A DNA stretch of 64,000 nt from Hyperoodon ampullatus. Its lineage: Eukaryota > Chordata > Mammalia > Artiodactyla > Ziphiidae. Where the stretch lies: NCBI GenBank assembly GCA_949752795.1, contig CATKHW010000011.1:472096-536095 (forward strand), given 5' to 3'. Every line of letters begins with the position of its first letter. Within the stretch, counting starts at the first letter, position 1. The notes under the pieces were generated by a model. It was not told the DNA's origin. It ran no database searches and saw only the letters and a list, made by a program, of their open reading frames with translations. The translations under genes were made by a program, and so were the position numbers. Below, in pieces: positions 49,715 to 61,887 of this stretch.

Positions 49715-51453
49715 CTTGGCCAAAAAGGGCGTATGCGTTTTCTCCTGAATATATTCAGGAGAAAACGCATACGCCCTTTTTGGCCAAGTGCATCATTGTC
49801 GAAGTTGTGCCCCTCTTCCTGTGCTTTAAAGGCGATTCCAACGTACCTCTTGAAATCTGTTTCCTGCTATTCTGCCTCGCATTCAAGTCCGCCTCGTTGC
49901 CTTCCCTCAACAGATTTTTGGACGATAGTTGTCCTTTATTACTCGGCCAGTTTGTGAATTGCTGTGCCCCTGAGCTCCATTTTTCAACTCGTTTTTGGTG
50001 AGCTGAACGCAAGTCCAAAATTTTGGTTCAGGACCTATACTGGTGCCCGGTGGGTGGCTGAGAATTTGGTTAATTCTTCTTCCTGCCGGGAAATTACAGT
50101 GATATGTGCCCGTCCAAATGCCTAACAGCTACTCTCTCATTGGTTCTCCCTCTTCCCTTTCATCCTCTGCCAAATTGGCAACCTGTGCGAACCAAGAGGT
50201 TAAAGGGGCTGTCTCTCCAAGTTGGGAGGTTGATAGTAAAGCAGACGGAAAGTCAAACCGGAGCACCAGGAGAGGGACTATGCGTTGAGTTTTAGAAACC
50301 TTTCGTATTCACAGTGTGTCCGTTCTCTAGGTTTCCCGCACATGTTATAGCTGTAGTAATATTCCCTTCAACCTGGAGAGTTCGGACCCATGGAATGGGT
50401 GCCATGCATTATTGCTTTAAAGGGTCTGCATTTGCTCACCCAATCTCACCAATCGTCTCAGTCCCAAGTGTCCCTCCTTATGCCACATCCAGCTGTCGTT
50501 GTAGATAGGGTCATTCCAGCCTTCATCAGAGACCCTGAAGGAATTGTAAAGAATTTCCCAGTTTTTTTGTTTTGTTTTTGAAATTCCTTTTTATAGTGGG
50601 TTTGAGCTGATTCTCGCTGCCATGTTTATGCCAGTCTAGACACACTTGATTCCCTTACGGAGACATATCAATACATAGGTTTTAAGATTCTTACTAGTCA
50701 GATATTTTCCTCTGCGGGAAATATGGGGTTTTGAGTCCCTTTCACTGAAGACGGTGTAGGTCTTGTCTATTCCATAGTTGGTTTTTGGAACGGTACCTGT
50801 GCTTATATCAAACTCTGGTTTTATGCATCACCCCACCTCTCCTTCCCCCTTAAGCAGGTATAAGAGTGTTTTCTAAATGTGAGACACTGTTCTCTTTCCT
50901 AACTCAGTTCAAGTGTAGCCATGTTTACAGGATCTTCATAAGTGATATCTTATGATAAGTTTCTTTTTCTGTGTGACTTATTTCACTTAGAATCATCGTA
51001 CCTGAATCCACCCATTTTGCTGCTACTGGTCTTATGACATTGATTTCATGGCTGAGGGATATTCCATCGTACGTAAGTACCACAATTTTTTGAACCATGT
51101 TTATATTTTCTGGGATACTTAAGTTGTATCCAAGTTGAGGTCCTTGTATGCAGTGCAGCCCTAAATTTTGGGGTGGCTCTGTCTTATTGATTTTCAGTTT
51201 TCCCAAGGTATATTCCCTAGACTGGTAGTGCCCTTGGCTCTGTAGCTCTGTTCTTTACTTGTTTTAGGGAACAGAATGCACTCCTCCAGAGAGGCAGTTG
51301 TCAATTTACATCCCGCCCATCAGCATAACAAGGCTCCCTGTTCTCCAGGGCCTGTCTTGCCTTTCTTGTTCTTACACATTTTGTGGATGTCCCTTTTGAC
51401 CGGTGGGAAGTGATACTTCTTTGTAGTGCAGATTTGCATTGCCCGCTTGCTTG
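49715..51453. repeat. Monomer U29 (1,739 bp)
   Basis: Perfect palindrome 49715-49788. Matches U26 at 'gctgaacgc', 'ggtgcccgg' and 'actgaagacgg', but has 'cgcattcaag' where U26 has 'cgctttcaag'. This places a switch point between the two sites. Confidence 0.97.
50562..51440 (-). mobile_element. L1 3'-end relic in U29
   Basis: C-terminal frame open at 50925-51206, 'GYN' form, whereas its partner U26 has 'GYT'. Confidence 0.85.
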
Positions 51454-53192
51454 CTTGGCCAAAAAGGGCGTATGCGTTTTCTCCTGAATATATTCAGGAG
51501 AAAACGCATACACCCTTTTTGGCCAAGTGCATCATTGTCGAAGTTGTGCCCCTCTTCCTGTGCTTTAAAGGCGATTCCAACGTACCTCTTGAAATCTGTT
51601 TCCTGCTATTCTGCCTCGCATTCAAGTCCGCCTCGTTGCCTTCCCTCAACAGATTTTTGGACGATAGTTGTCCTTTATTACTCGGCCAGTTTGTGAATTG
51701 CTGTGCCCCTGAGCTCCATTTTTCAACTCGTTTTTGGTGAGCTGACCGCAAGTCCAAAATTTTGGTTCAGGACCTATACTGGTTCCCGGTGGGTGGCTGA
51801 GAATTTGGTTAATTCTTCTTCCTGCCGGGAAATTACAGTGATATGTGCCCGTCCAAATGCCTAACAGCTACTCTCTCATTGGTTCTCCCTCTTCCCTTTC
51901 ATCCTCTGCCAAATTGGCAACCTGTGCGAACCAAGAGGTTAAAGGGGCTGTCTCTCCAAGTTGGGAGGTTGATAGTAAAGCAGACGGAAAGTCAAACCGG
52001 AGCACCAGGAGAGGGACTATTCGTTGAGTTTCAGAAACCTTTCGTATTCACAGTGTGTCCGTTCTCTAGGTTTCCCGCACATGTTATAGCTGTAGTAATA
52101 TTCCCTTCAACCTGGAGAGTTCGGACCCATGGAATGGGTGCCATGCATTATTGCTTTAAAGGGTCTGCATTTGCTCACCCAATCTCACCAATCGTCTCAG
52201 TCCCAAGTGTCCCTCCTTATGCCACATCCAGCTGTCGTTGTAGATAGGGTCATTCCAGCCTTCATCAGAGACCCTGAAGGAATTGTAAAGAATTTCCCAG
52301 GTTTTTTGTTTTGTTTTTGAAATTCCTTTTTATAGTGGGTTTGAGCTGATTCTCGCTGCCATGTTTATGCCAGTCTAGACACACTTGATTCCCTTACGGA
52401 GACATATCAATACATAGGTTTTAAGATTCTTACTAGTCAGATATTTTCCTCTGCGGGAAATATGGGGTTTTGTGTCCCTTTCACTGAGGATGGTGTAGGT
52501 CTTTTCTATTCCATAGTTGGTTTTTGGAACGGTACCTGTGCTTATATCAAACTCTGGTTTTATGCATCACCCCACCTCTCCTTCCCCCTTAAGCAGGTAT
52601 AAGAGTGTTTTCTAAATGTGAGACACTGTTCTCTTTCCTAACTCAGTTCAAGTGTAGCCATGTTTACAGGATCTTCATAAGTGATATCTTATGATAAGTT
52701 TCTTTTTCTGTGTGACTTATTTCACTTAGAATCATCGTACCTGAATCCACCCATTTTGCTGCTACTGGTCTTATGACATTGATTTCATGGCTGAGGGATA
52801 TTCCATCGTACGTAAGTACCACAATTTTTTGAACCATGTTTATATTTTCTGGGATACTTAAGTTGTATCCAAGTTGAGGTCCTTGTATGCAGTGCAGCCC
52901 TAAATTTTGGGGTGGCTCTGTCTTATTGATTTTCAGTTTTCCCAAGGTATATTCCCTAGACTGGTAGTGCCCTTGGCGCTGTAGCTCTGTTCTTTACTTG
53001 TTTTAGGGAACAGAATGCACTCCTCCAGAGAGGCAGTTGTCAATTTACATCCCGCCCATCAGCATAACAAGGCTCCCTGTTCTCCAGGGCCTGTCTTGCC
53101 TTTCTTGTTCTTACACATTTTGTGGATGTCCCTTTTGACCGGTGGGAAGTGATACTTCTTTGTAGTGCAGATTTGCATTGCCCGCTTGCTTG
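51454..53192. repeat. Monomer U30 (1,739 bp)
   Basis: Palindrome 51454-51527 has one CpG to CpA mismatch ('catacaccc'). Otherwise close to U27. Private 'cttggcgctg' near 52973. Confidence 0.97.
52301..53179 (-). mobile_element. L1 3'-end relic in U30
   Basis: C-terminal frame open at 52664-52945, 'GYN' form, close to U27. Confidence 0.85.
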
Positions 53193-54931
53193 CTTGGCCA
53201 AAAAGGGCGTATGCGTTTTCTCCTGAATATATTCAGGAGAAAACGCATACGCCCTTTTTGGCCAAGTGCATCATTGTCGAAGTTGTGCCCCTCTTCCTGT
53301 GCTTTAAAGGCGATTCCAACGTACCTCTTGAAATCTGTTTCCTGCTATTCTGCCTCGCATTCAAGTCCGCCTCGTTGCCTTCCCTCAACAGATTTTTGGA
53401 CGATAGTTGTCCTTTATTACTCGGCCAGTTTGTGAATTGCTGTGCCCCTGAGCTCCATTTTTCAACTCGTTTTTGGTGAGCTGACCGCAAGTCCAAAATT
53501 TTGGTTCAGGGCCTATACTGGTTCCCGGTGGGTGGCTGAGAATTTGGTTAATTCTTCTTCCTGCCGGGAAATTACAGTGATATGTGCCCGTCCAAATGCC
53601 TAACAGCTACTCTCTCATTGGTTCTCCCTCTTCCCTTTCTTCCTCTGCCAAATTGGCAACCTGTGCGAACCAAGAGGTTAAAGGGGCTGTCTCTCCAAGT
53701 TGGGAGGTTGATAGTAAAGCAGACGGAAAGTCAAACCGGAGCACCAGGAGAGGGACTATTCGTTGAGTTTCAGAAACCTTTCGTATTCACAGTGTGTCCG
53801 TTCTCTAGGTTTCCCGCACATGTTATAGCTGTAGTAATATTCCCTTCAACCTGGAGAGTTCGGACCCATGGAATGGGTGCCATGCATTATTGCTTTAAAG
53901 GGTCTGCATTTGCTCACCCAATCTCAACAATCGTCTCAGTCCCAAGTGTCCCTCCTTATGCCACATCCAGCTGTCGTTGTAGATAGGGTCATTCCAGCCT
54001 TCATCAGAGACCCTGAAGGAATTGTAAAGAATTTCCCAGGTTTTTTGTTTTGTTTTTGAAATTCCTTTTTATAGTGGGTTTGAGCTGATTCTCGCTGCCA
54101 TGTTTATGCCAGTCTAGACACACTTGATTCCCTTACGGAGACATATCAATACATAGGTTTTAAGATTCTTACTAGTCAGATATTTTCCTCTGCGGGAAAT
54201 ATGGGGTTTTGTGTCCCTTTCACTGAGGATGGTGTAGGTCTTTTCTATTCCATAGTTGGTTTTTGTAACGGTACCTGTGCTTATATCAAACTCTGGTTTT
54301 ATGCATCACCCCACCTCTCCTTCCCCCTTAAGCAGGTATAAGAGTGTTTTCTAAATGTGAGACACTGTTCTCTTTCCTAACTCAGTTCAAGTGTAGCCAT
54401 GTTTACAGGATCTTCATAAGTGATATCTTATGATAAGTTTCTTTTTCTGTGTGACTTATTTCACTTAGAATCATCGTACCTGAATCCACCCATTTTGCTG
54501 CTACTGGTCTTATGACATTGATTTCATGGCTGAGGGATATTCCATCGTACGTAAGTACCACAATTTTTTGAACCATGTTTATATTTTCTGGGATACTTAA
54601 GTTGTATCCAAGTTGAGGTCCTTGTATGCAGTGCAGCCCTAAATTTTGGGGTGGCTCTGTCTTATTGATTTTCAGTTTTCCCAAGGTATATTCCCTAGAC
54701 TGGTAGTGCCCTTGGCTCTGTAGCTCTGTTCTTTACTTGTTTTAGGGAACAGAATGCACTCCTCCGGAGAGGCAGTTGTCAATTTACATCCCGCCCATCA
54801 GCATAACAAGGCTCCCTGTTCTCCAGGGCCTGTCTTGCCTTTCTTGTTCTTACACATTTTGTGGATGTCCCTTTTGACCGGTGGGAAGTGATACTTCTTT
54901 GTAGTGCAGATTTGCATTGCCCGCTTGCTTG
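53193..54931. repeat. Monomer U31 (1,739 bp)
   Basis: Perfect palindrome 53193-53266. Carries the U28 variant set. Private 'tctcaacaatc' near 53923. Confidence 0.97.
54040..54918 (-). mobile_element. L1 3'-end relic in U31
   Basis: C-terminal frame open at 54403-54684, 'GYN' form, close to U28. Confidence 0.85.
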
Positions 54932-56670
54932 CTTGGCCAAAAAGGGCGTATGCGTTTTCTCCTGAATATATTCAGGAGAAAACGCATACGCCCTTTTTGG
55001 CCAAGTGCATCATTGTCGAAGTTGTGCCCCTCTTCCTGTGCTTTAAAGGCGATTCCAACGTACCTCTTGAAATCTGTTTCCTGCTATTCTGCCTCGCTTT
55101 CAAGTCCGCCTCGTTGCCTTCCCTCAACAGATTTTTGGACGATAGTTGTCCTTTATTACTCAGCCAGTTTGTGAATTGCTGTGCCCCTGAGCTCCATTTT
55201 TCAACTCGTTTTTGGTGAGCTGACCGCAAGTCCAAAATTTTGGTTCAGGACCTATACTGGTTCCCAGTGGGTGGCTGAGAATTTGGTTAATTCTTCTTCC
55301 TGCCGGGAAATTACAGTGATATGTGACCGTCCAAATGCCTAACAGCTACTCTCTCATTGGTTCTCCCTCTTCCCTTTCATCCTCTGCCAAATTGGCAACC
55401 TGTACGAACCAAGAGGTTAAAGCGGCTGTCTCTCCAAGTTGGGAGGTTGATAGTAAAGCAGACGGAAAGTCAAACCGGAGCACCAGGAGAGGGACTATTC
55501 GTTGAGTTTTAGAAACCTTTCGTATTCACAGTGTGTCCGTTCTCTAGGTTTCCCGCACATGTTATAGCTGTAGTAATATTCCCTTCAACCTGGAGAGTTC
55601 GGACCCATGGAATGGGTGCCATGCATTATTGCTTTAAAGGGTCTGCATTTGCTCACCCAATCTCACCAATCGTCTCAGTCCCAAGTGTCCCTCCTTATGC
55701 CACATCCAGCTGTCGTTGTAGATAGGGTCATTCCAGCTTTCATCAGAGACCCTGAAGGAATTGTAAAGAATTTCCCAGTTTTTTTGTTTTGTTTTTGAAA
55801 TTCCTTTTTATAGTGGGTTTGAGCTGATTCTCGCTGCCATGTTTATGCCAGTCTAGACACACTTGATTCCCTTACGGAGACATATCAATACATAGGTTTT
55901 AAGATTCTTACTAGTCAGATATTTTCCTCTGTGGGAAATATGGGGTTTTGAGTCCCTTTCGCTGAGGACGGTGTAGGTCTTGTCTATTCCATAGTTGGTT
56001 TTTGGAACGGTACCTGTGCTTATATCAAACTCTGGTTTTATGCATCACCCCACCTCTCCTTCCCCCTTAAGCAGGTATAAGAGTGTTTTCTAAATGTGAG
56101 ACACTGTTCTCTTTCCTAACTCAGTTCAAGTGTAGCCATGTTTACAGGATCTTCATAAGTGATATCTTATGATAAGTTTCTTTTTCTGTGTGACTTATTT
56201 CACTTAGAATCATCGTACCTGAATCCACCCATTTTGCTGCTACTGGTCTTATGACATTGATTTCATGGCTGAGGGATATTCCATCGTACGTAAGTACCAC
56301 AATTTTTTGAACCATGTTTATATTTTCTGGGATGCTTAAGGTGTATCCAAGTTGAGGTCCTTGTATGCAGTGCAGCCCTAAATTTTGGGGTGGCTCTGTC
56401 TTATTGATTTTCAGTTTTCCCAAGGTATATTCCCTAGACTGGTAGTGCCCTTGGCTCTGTAGCTCTGTTCTTTACTTGTTTTAGGGAACAGAATGCACTC
56501 CTCCAGAGAGGCAGTTGGCAATTTACATCCCGCCCATCAGCATAACAAGGCTCCCTGTTCTCCAGGGCCTGTCTTGCCTTTCTTGTTCTTACACATTTTG
56601 TGGATGTCCCTTTTGACCGGTGGGAAGTGATACTTCTTTGTAGTGCAGATTTGCATTGCCCGCTTGCTTG
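54932..56670. repeat. Monomer U32 (1,739 bp)
   Basis: Perfect palindrome 54932-55005. 'tgtgaccgtcc' and 'tgtacgaacc' match U35 at +5,217 bp. 'actcagcca' and 'cccagtgg' are CpG-decay variants. Confidence 0.97.
55779..56657 (-). mobile_element. L1 3'-end relic in U32
   Basis: C-terminal frame open at 56142-56423, 'GYT' form. 'gatgcttaagg' is a variant also hinted at in U25. Confidence 0.85.
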
Positions 56671-58409
56671 CTTGGCCAAAAAGGGCGTATGCGTTTTCTC
56701 CTGAATATATTCAGGAGAAAACGCATACGCCCTTTTTGGCCAAGTGCATCATTGTCGAAGTTGTGCCCCTCTTCCTGTGCTTTAAAGGCGATTCCAACGT
56801 ACCTCTTGAAATCTGTTTCCTGCTATTCTGCCTCGCTTTCAAGTCCGCCTCGTTGCCTTCCCTCAACAGATTTTTGGACGACAGTTGTCCTTTATTACTC
56901 GGCCAGTTTGTGAATTGCTGTGCCCCTGAGCTCCATTTTTCAACTCGTTTTTGGTGAGCTGACCGCAAGTCCAAAATTTTGGTTCAGGACCTATACTGGT
57001 TCCCGGTGGGTGGCTGAGAATTTGGTTAATTCTTCTTCCTGCCGGGAAATTACAGTGATATGTGCCCGTCCAAATGCCTAACAGCTACTCTCTCATTGTT
57101 TCTCCCTCTTCCCTTTCATCCTCTGCCAAATTGGCAACCTGTGCGAACCAAAAGGTTAAAGGGGCTGTCTCTCCAAGTTGGGAGGTTGATAGTAAAGCAG
57201 ACGGAAAGTCAAACCGGAGCACCAGGAGAGGGACTATGCGTTGAGTTTTAGAAACCTTTCGTATTCACAGTGTGTCCGTTCTCTAGGTTTCCTGCACATG
57301 TTATAGCTGTAGTAATATTCCCTTCAACCTGGAGAGTTCGGACCCATGGAATGGGTGCCATGCATTATTGCTTTAAAGGGTCTGCATTTGCTCACCCAAT
57401 CTCACCAATCGTCTCAGTCCCAAGTGTCCCTCCTTATGCCACATCCAGCTGTCGTTGTAGATAGGGTCATTCCAGCCTTCATCAGAGACCCTGAAGGAAT
57501 TGTAAAGAATTTCCCAGTTTTTTTGTTTTGTTTTTGAAATTCCTTTTTATAGTGGGTTTGAGCTGATTCTCGCTGCCATGTTTATGCCAGTCTAGACACA
57601 CTTGATTCCCTTACGGAGACATATCAATACATAGGTTTTAAGATTCTTACTAGTCAGATATTTTCCTCTGCGGGAAATATGGGGTTTTGAGTCCCTTTCA
57701 CTGAGGACGGTGTAGGTCTTTTCTATTCCATAGTTGGTTTTTGGAATGGTACCTGTGCTTATATCAAACTCTGGTTTTATGCATCACCCCACCTCTCCTT
57801 CCCCCTTAAGCAGGTATAAGAGTGTTTTCTAAATGTGAGACACTGTTCTCTTTCCTAACTCAGTTCAAGTGTAGCCATGTTTACAGGATCTTCATAAGTG
57901 ATATCTTATGATAAGTTTCTTTTTCTGTGTGACTTATTTCACTTAGAATCATCGTACCTGAATCCACCCATTTTGCTGCTACTGGTCTTATGACATTGAT
58001 TTCATGGCTGAGGGATATTCCATCGTACGTAAGTACCACAATTTTTTGAACCATGTTTATATTTTCTGGGATACTTAAGTTGTATCCAAGTTGAGGTCCT
58101 TGTATGCAGTGCAGCCCTAAATTTTGGGGTGGCTCTGTCTTATTGATTTTCAGTTTTCCCAAGGTATATTCCCTAGAATGGTAGTGCCCTTGGCTCTGTA
58201 GCTCTGTTCTTTACTTGTTTTAGGGAACAGAATGCACTCCTCCAGAGAGGCAGTTGGCAATTTACATCCCGCCCATCAGCATAACAAGGCTCCCTGTTCT
58301 CCAGGGCCTGTCTTGCCTTTCTTGTTCTTACACATTTTGTGGATGTCCCTTTTGACCGGTGGGAAGTGATACTTCTTTGTAGTGCAGATTTGCATTGCCC
58401 GCTTGCTTG
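56671..58409. repeat. Monomer U33 (1,739 bp)
   Basis: Perfect palindrome 56671-56744. 'acagttgtcc' and 'cattgtttctcc' match U36 at +5,217 bp. Private 'aaaaggtt' and 'ggaatggtacc'. Confidence 0.97.
57518..58396 (-). mobile_element. L1 3'-end relic in U33
   Basis: C-terminal frame open at 57881-58162, 'GYN' form. 'ctagaatgg' is shared with U35. Confidence 0.85.
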
Positions 58410-60148
58410 CTTGGACAAAAAGGGCGTATGCGTTTTCTCCTGAATATATTCAGGAGAAAACACATACCCCCTTTTTGACGAAGTGCATCATTGTCGAAGT
58501 TGTGCCCCTCTTCCTGTGCTTTAAAGGTGATTCCAACGTACCTCTTGAAATCTGTTTCCTGCTATTCTGCCTCGCTTTCAAGTCCGCCTCGTTGCCTTCC
58601 CTCAACAGATTTTTGGACGATAGTTGTCCTTTATTACTCGGCCAGTTTGTGAATTGCTGTGCCCCTGAGCTCCATTTTTCAACTCGTTTTTGGTGAGCTG
58701 ACCGCAAGTCCAAAATTTTGGTTCAGGACCTATACTGGTTCCCGGTGGGTGGCTGAGAATTTGGTTAATTCTTCTTCCTGCCGGGAAATTACAGTGATAT
58801 GTGCCCGTCCAAATGCCTAACAGCTACTCTCTCATTGGTTCTCCCTCTTCCCTTTCATCCTCTGCCAAATTGGCAACCTGTGCGAACCAAGAGGTTAAAG
58901 GGGCTGTCTCTCCAAGTTGGGAGGTTGATAGTAAAGCAGACGGAAAGTCAAACCGGAGCACCAGGAGAGGGACTATGCGTTGAGTTTTAGAAACCTTTCG
59001 TATTCACAGTGTGTCCGTTCTCTAGGTTTCCCGCACATGTTATAGCTGTAGTAATATTCCCTTCAACCTGGAGAGTTCGGACCCATGGAATGGGTGCCAT
59101 GCATTATTGCTTTAAAGGGTCTGCATTTGCTCACCCAATCTCACCAATCGTCTCAGTCCCAAGTGTCCCTCCTTATGCCACATCCAGCTGTCGTTGTAGA
59201 TAGGGTCATTCCAGCCTTCATCAGAGACCCTGAAGGAATTGTAAAGAATTTCCCAGTTTTTTTGATTTGTTTTTGAAATTCCTTTTTATAGTGGGTTTGA
59301 GCTGATTCTCGCTGCCATGTTTATGCCAGTCTAGACACACTTGATTCCCTTACGGAGACATATCAATACATAGGTTTTAAGATTCTTACTAGTCAGATAT
59401 TTTCCTCTGCGGGAAATATGGGGTTTTGAGTCCCTTTCGCTGAGGATGGTGTAGGTCTTGTCTATTCCATAGTTGGTTTTTGGAACGGTACCTGTGCTTA
59501 TATCAAACTCTGGTTTTATGCATCACCCCACCTCTCCTTCCCCCTTAAGCAGGTATAAGAGTGTTTTCTAAATGTGAGACACTGTTCTCTTTCCTAACTC
59601 AGTTCAAGTGTAGCCATGTTTACAGGATCTTCATAGGTGATATCTTATGATAAGTTTCTTTTTCTGTGTGACTTATTTCACTTAGAATCATCGTACCTGA
59701 ATCCACCCATTTTGCTGCTACTGGTCTTATGACATTGATTTCATGGCTGAGGGATATTCCATCGTACGTAAGTACCACAATTTTTTGAACCATGTTTATA
59801 TTTTCTGGGATACTTAAGGTGTATCCAAGTTGAGGTCCTTGTATGCAGTGCAGCCCTAAATTTTGGGGTGGCTCTGTATTATTGATTTTCAGTTTTCCCA
59901 AGGTATATTCCCTAGACTGGTAGTGCCCTTGGCTCTGTAGCTCTGTTCTTTACTTGTTTTAGGGAACAGAATGCACTCCTCCAGAGAGGCAGTTGGCAAT
60001 TTACATCCCGCCCATCAGCATAACAAGGCTCCCTGTTCTCCAGGGCCTGTCTTGCCTTTCTTGTTCTTACACATTTTGTGGATGTCCCTTTTGACCGGTG
60101 GGAAGTGATACTTCTTTGTAGTGCAGATTTGCATTGCCCGCTTGCTTG
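58410..60148. repeat. Monomer U34 (1,739 bp), degraded palindrome
   Basis: Palindrome 58410-58483 has five altered bases: one in the left arm ('cttggacaaa') and four in the right ('cacataccccc', 'ttgacgaag'). None restores pairing. The rest of the unit is ordinary. Confidence 0.97.
59257..60135 (-). mobile_element. L1 3'-end relic in U34
   Basis: C-terminal frame open at 59620-59901, with private 'INNTEP' and 'ISPMK'. Confidence 0.85.
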
Positions 60149-61887
60149 CTTGGCCAAAAAGGGCGTATGCGTTTTCTCCTGAATATATTCAGGAGAAAAC
60201 GCATACGCCCTTTTTGGCCAAGTGCATCATTGTCGAAGTTGTGCCCCTCTTCCTGTGCTTTAAAGGCGATTCCATCGTACCTCTTGAAATCTGTTTCCTG
60301 CTATTCTGCCTCGCTTTCAAGTCCACCTCGTTGCCTTCCCTCAACAGATTTTTGGACGATAGTTGTCCTTTATTACTCGGCCAGTTTGTGAATTGCTGTG
60401 CCCCTGAGCTCCATTTTTCAACTCGTTTTTGGTGAGCTGACCGCAAGTCCAAAATTTTGGTTCAGGACCTATACTGGTTCCCGGTGGGTGGCTGAGAATT
60501 CGGTTAATTCTTCTTCCTGCCGGGAAATTACAGTGATATGTGACCGTCCAAATGCCTAACAGCTACTCTCTCATTGGTTCTCCCTCTTCCCTTTCATCCT
60601 CTGCCAAATTGGCAACCTGTACGAACCAAGAGGTTAAAGGGGCTGTCTCTCCAAGTTGGGAGGTTGATAGTAAAGCAGACGGAAAGTCAAACCGGAGCAC
60701 CAGGAGAGGGACTATTCGTTGAGTTTTAGAAACCTTTCGTATTCACAGTGTGTCCGTTCTCTAGGTTTCCCGCACATGTTATAGCTGTAGTAATATTCCC
60801 TTCAACCTGGAGAGTTCGGACCCATGGAATGGGTGCCATGCATTATTGCTTTAAAGGGTCTGCATTTGCTCACCCAATCTCACCAATCGTCTCAGTCCCA
60901 AGTGTCCCTCCTTATGCCACATCCAGCTGTCGTTGTAGATAGGGTCATTCCAGCTTTCATCAGAGACCCTGAAGGAATTGTAAAGAATTTCCCAGTTTTT
61001 TTGTTTTGTTTTTGAAATTCCTTTTTATAGTGGGTTTGAGCTGATTCTCGCTGCCATGTTTATGCCAGTCTAGACACACTTGATTCCCTTACGGAGACAT
61101 ATCAATACATAGGTTTTAAGATTCTTACTAGTCAGATATTTTCCTCTGCGGGAAATATGGGGTTTTGAGTCCCTTTCACTGAGGACGGTGTAGGTCTTGT
61201 CTATTCCATAGTTGGTTTTTGGAACGGTACCTGTGCTTATATCAAACTCTGGTTTTATGCATCACCCCACCTCTCCTTCCCCCTTAAGCAGGTATAAGAG
61301 TGTTTTCTAAATGTGAGACACTGTTCTCTTTCCTAACTCAGTTCAAGTGTAGCCATGTTTACAGGATCTTCATAAGTGATATCTTATGATAAGTTTCTTT
61401 TTCTGTGTGACTTATTTCACTTAGAATCATCGTACCTGAATCCACCCATTTTGCTGCTACTGGTCTTATGACATTGATTTCATGGCTGAGGGATATTCCA
61501 TCGTACGTAAGTACCACAATTTTTTGAACCATGTTTATATTTTCTGGGATACTTAAGGTGTATCCAAGTTGAGGTCCTTGTATGCAGTGCAGCCCTAAAT
61601 TTTGGGGTGGCTCTGTCTTATTGATTTTCAGTTTTCCCAAGGTATATTCCCTAGAATGGTAGTGCCCTTGGCTCTGTAGCTCTGTTCTTTACTTGTTTTA
61701 GGGAACAGAATGCACTCCTCCAGAGAGGCAGTTGGCAATTTACATCCCGCCCATCAGCATAACAAGGCTCCCTGTTCTCCAGGGCCTGTCTTGCCTTTCT
61801 TGTTCTTACACATTTTGTGGATGTCCCTTTTGACCGGTGGGAAGTGATACTTCTTTGTAGTGCAGATTTGCATTGCCCGCTTGCTTG
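60149..61887. repeat. Monomer U35 (1,739 bp)
   Basis: Perfect palindrome 60149-60222. 'ccatcgtacc', 'gtccacctcg', 'tgtgaccgtcc' and 'tgtacgaacc' combine variants otherwise found in U25, U16/U18/U21 and U32. Confidence 0.97.
60996..61874 (-). mobile_element. L1 3'-end relic in U35
   Basis: C-terminal frame open at 61359-61640, majority sequence. 'ctagaatgg' is shared with U33. Confidence 0.85.

Noticed and set aside
27497..53986. 134-codon + strand frame in U16, U18, U21, U23, U27, U28, U30 and U31
   Set aside because: It arises only because 'gttttagaaacc' became 'gtttcagaaacc', which removes a stop and fuses two unrelated short frames. It begins at a non-ATG codon and has no recognisable domain.
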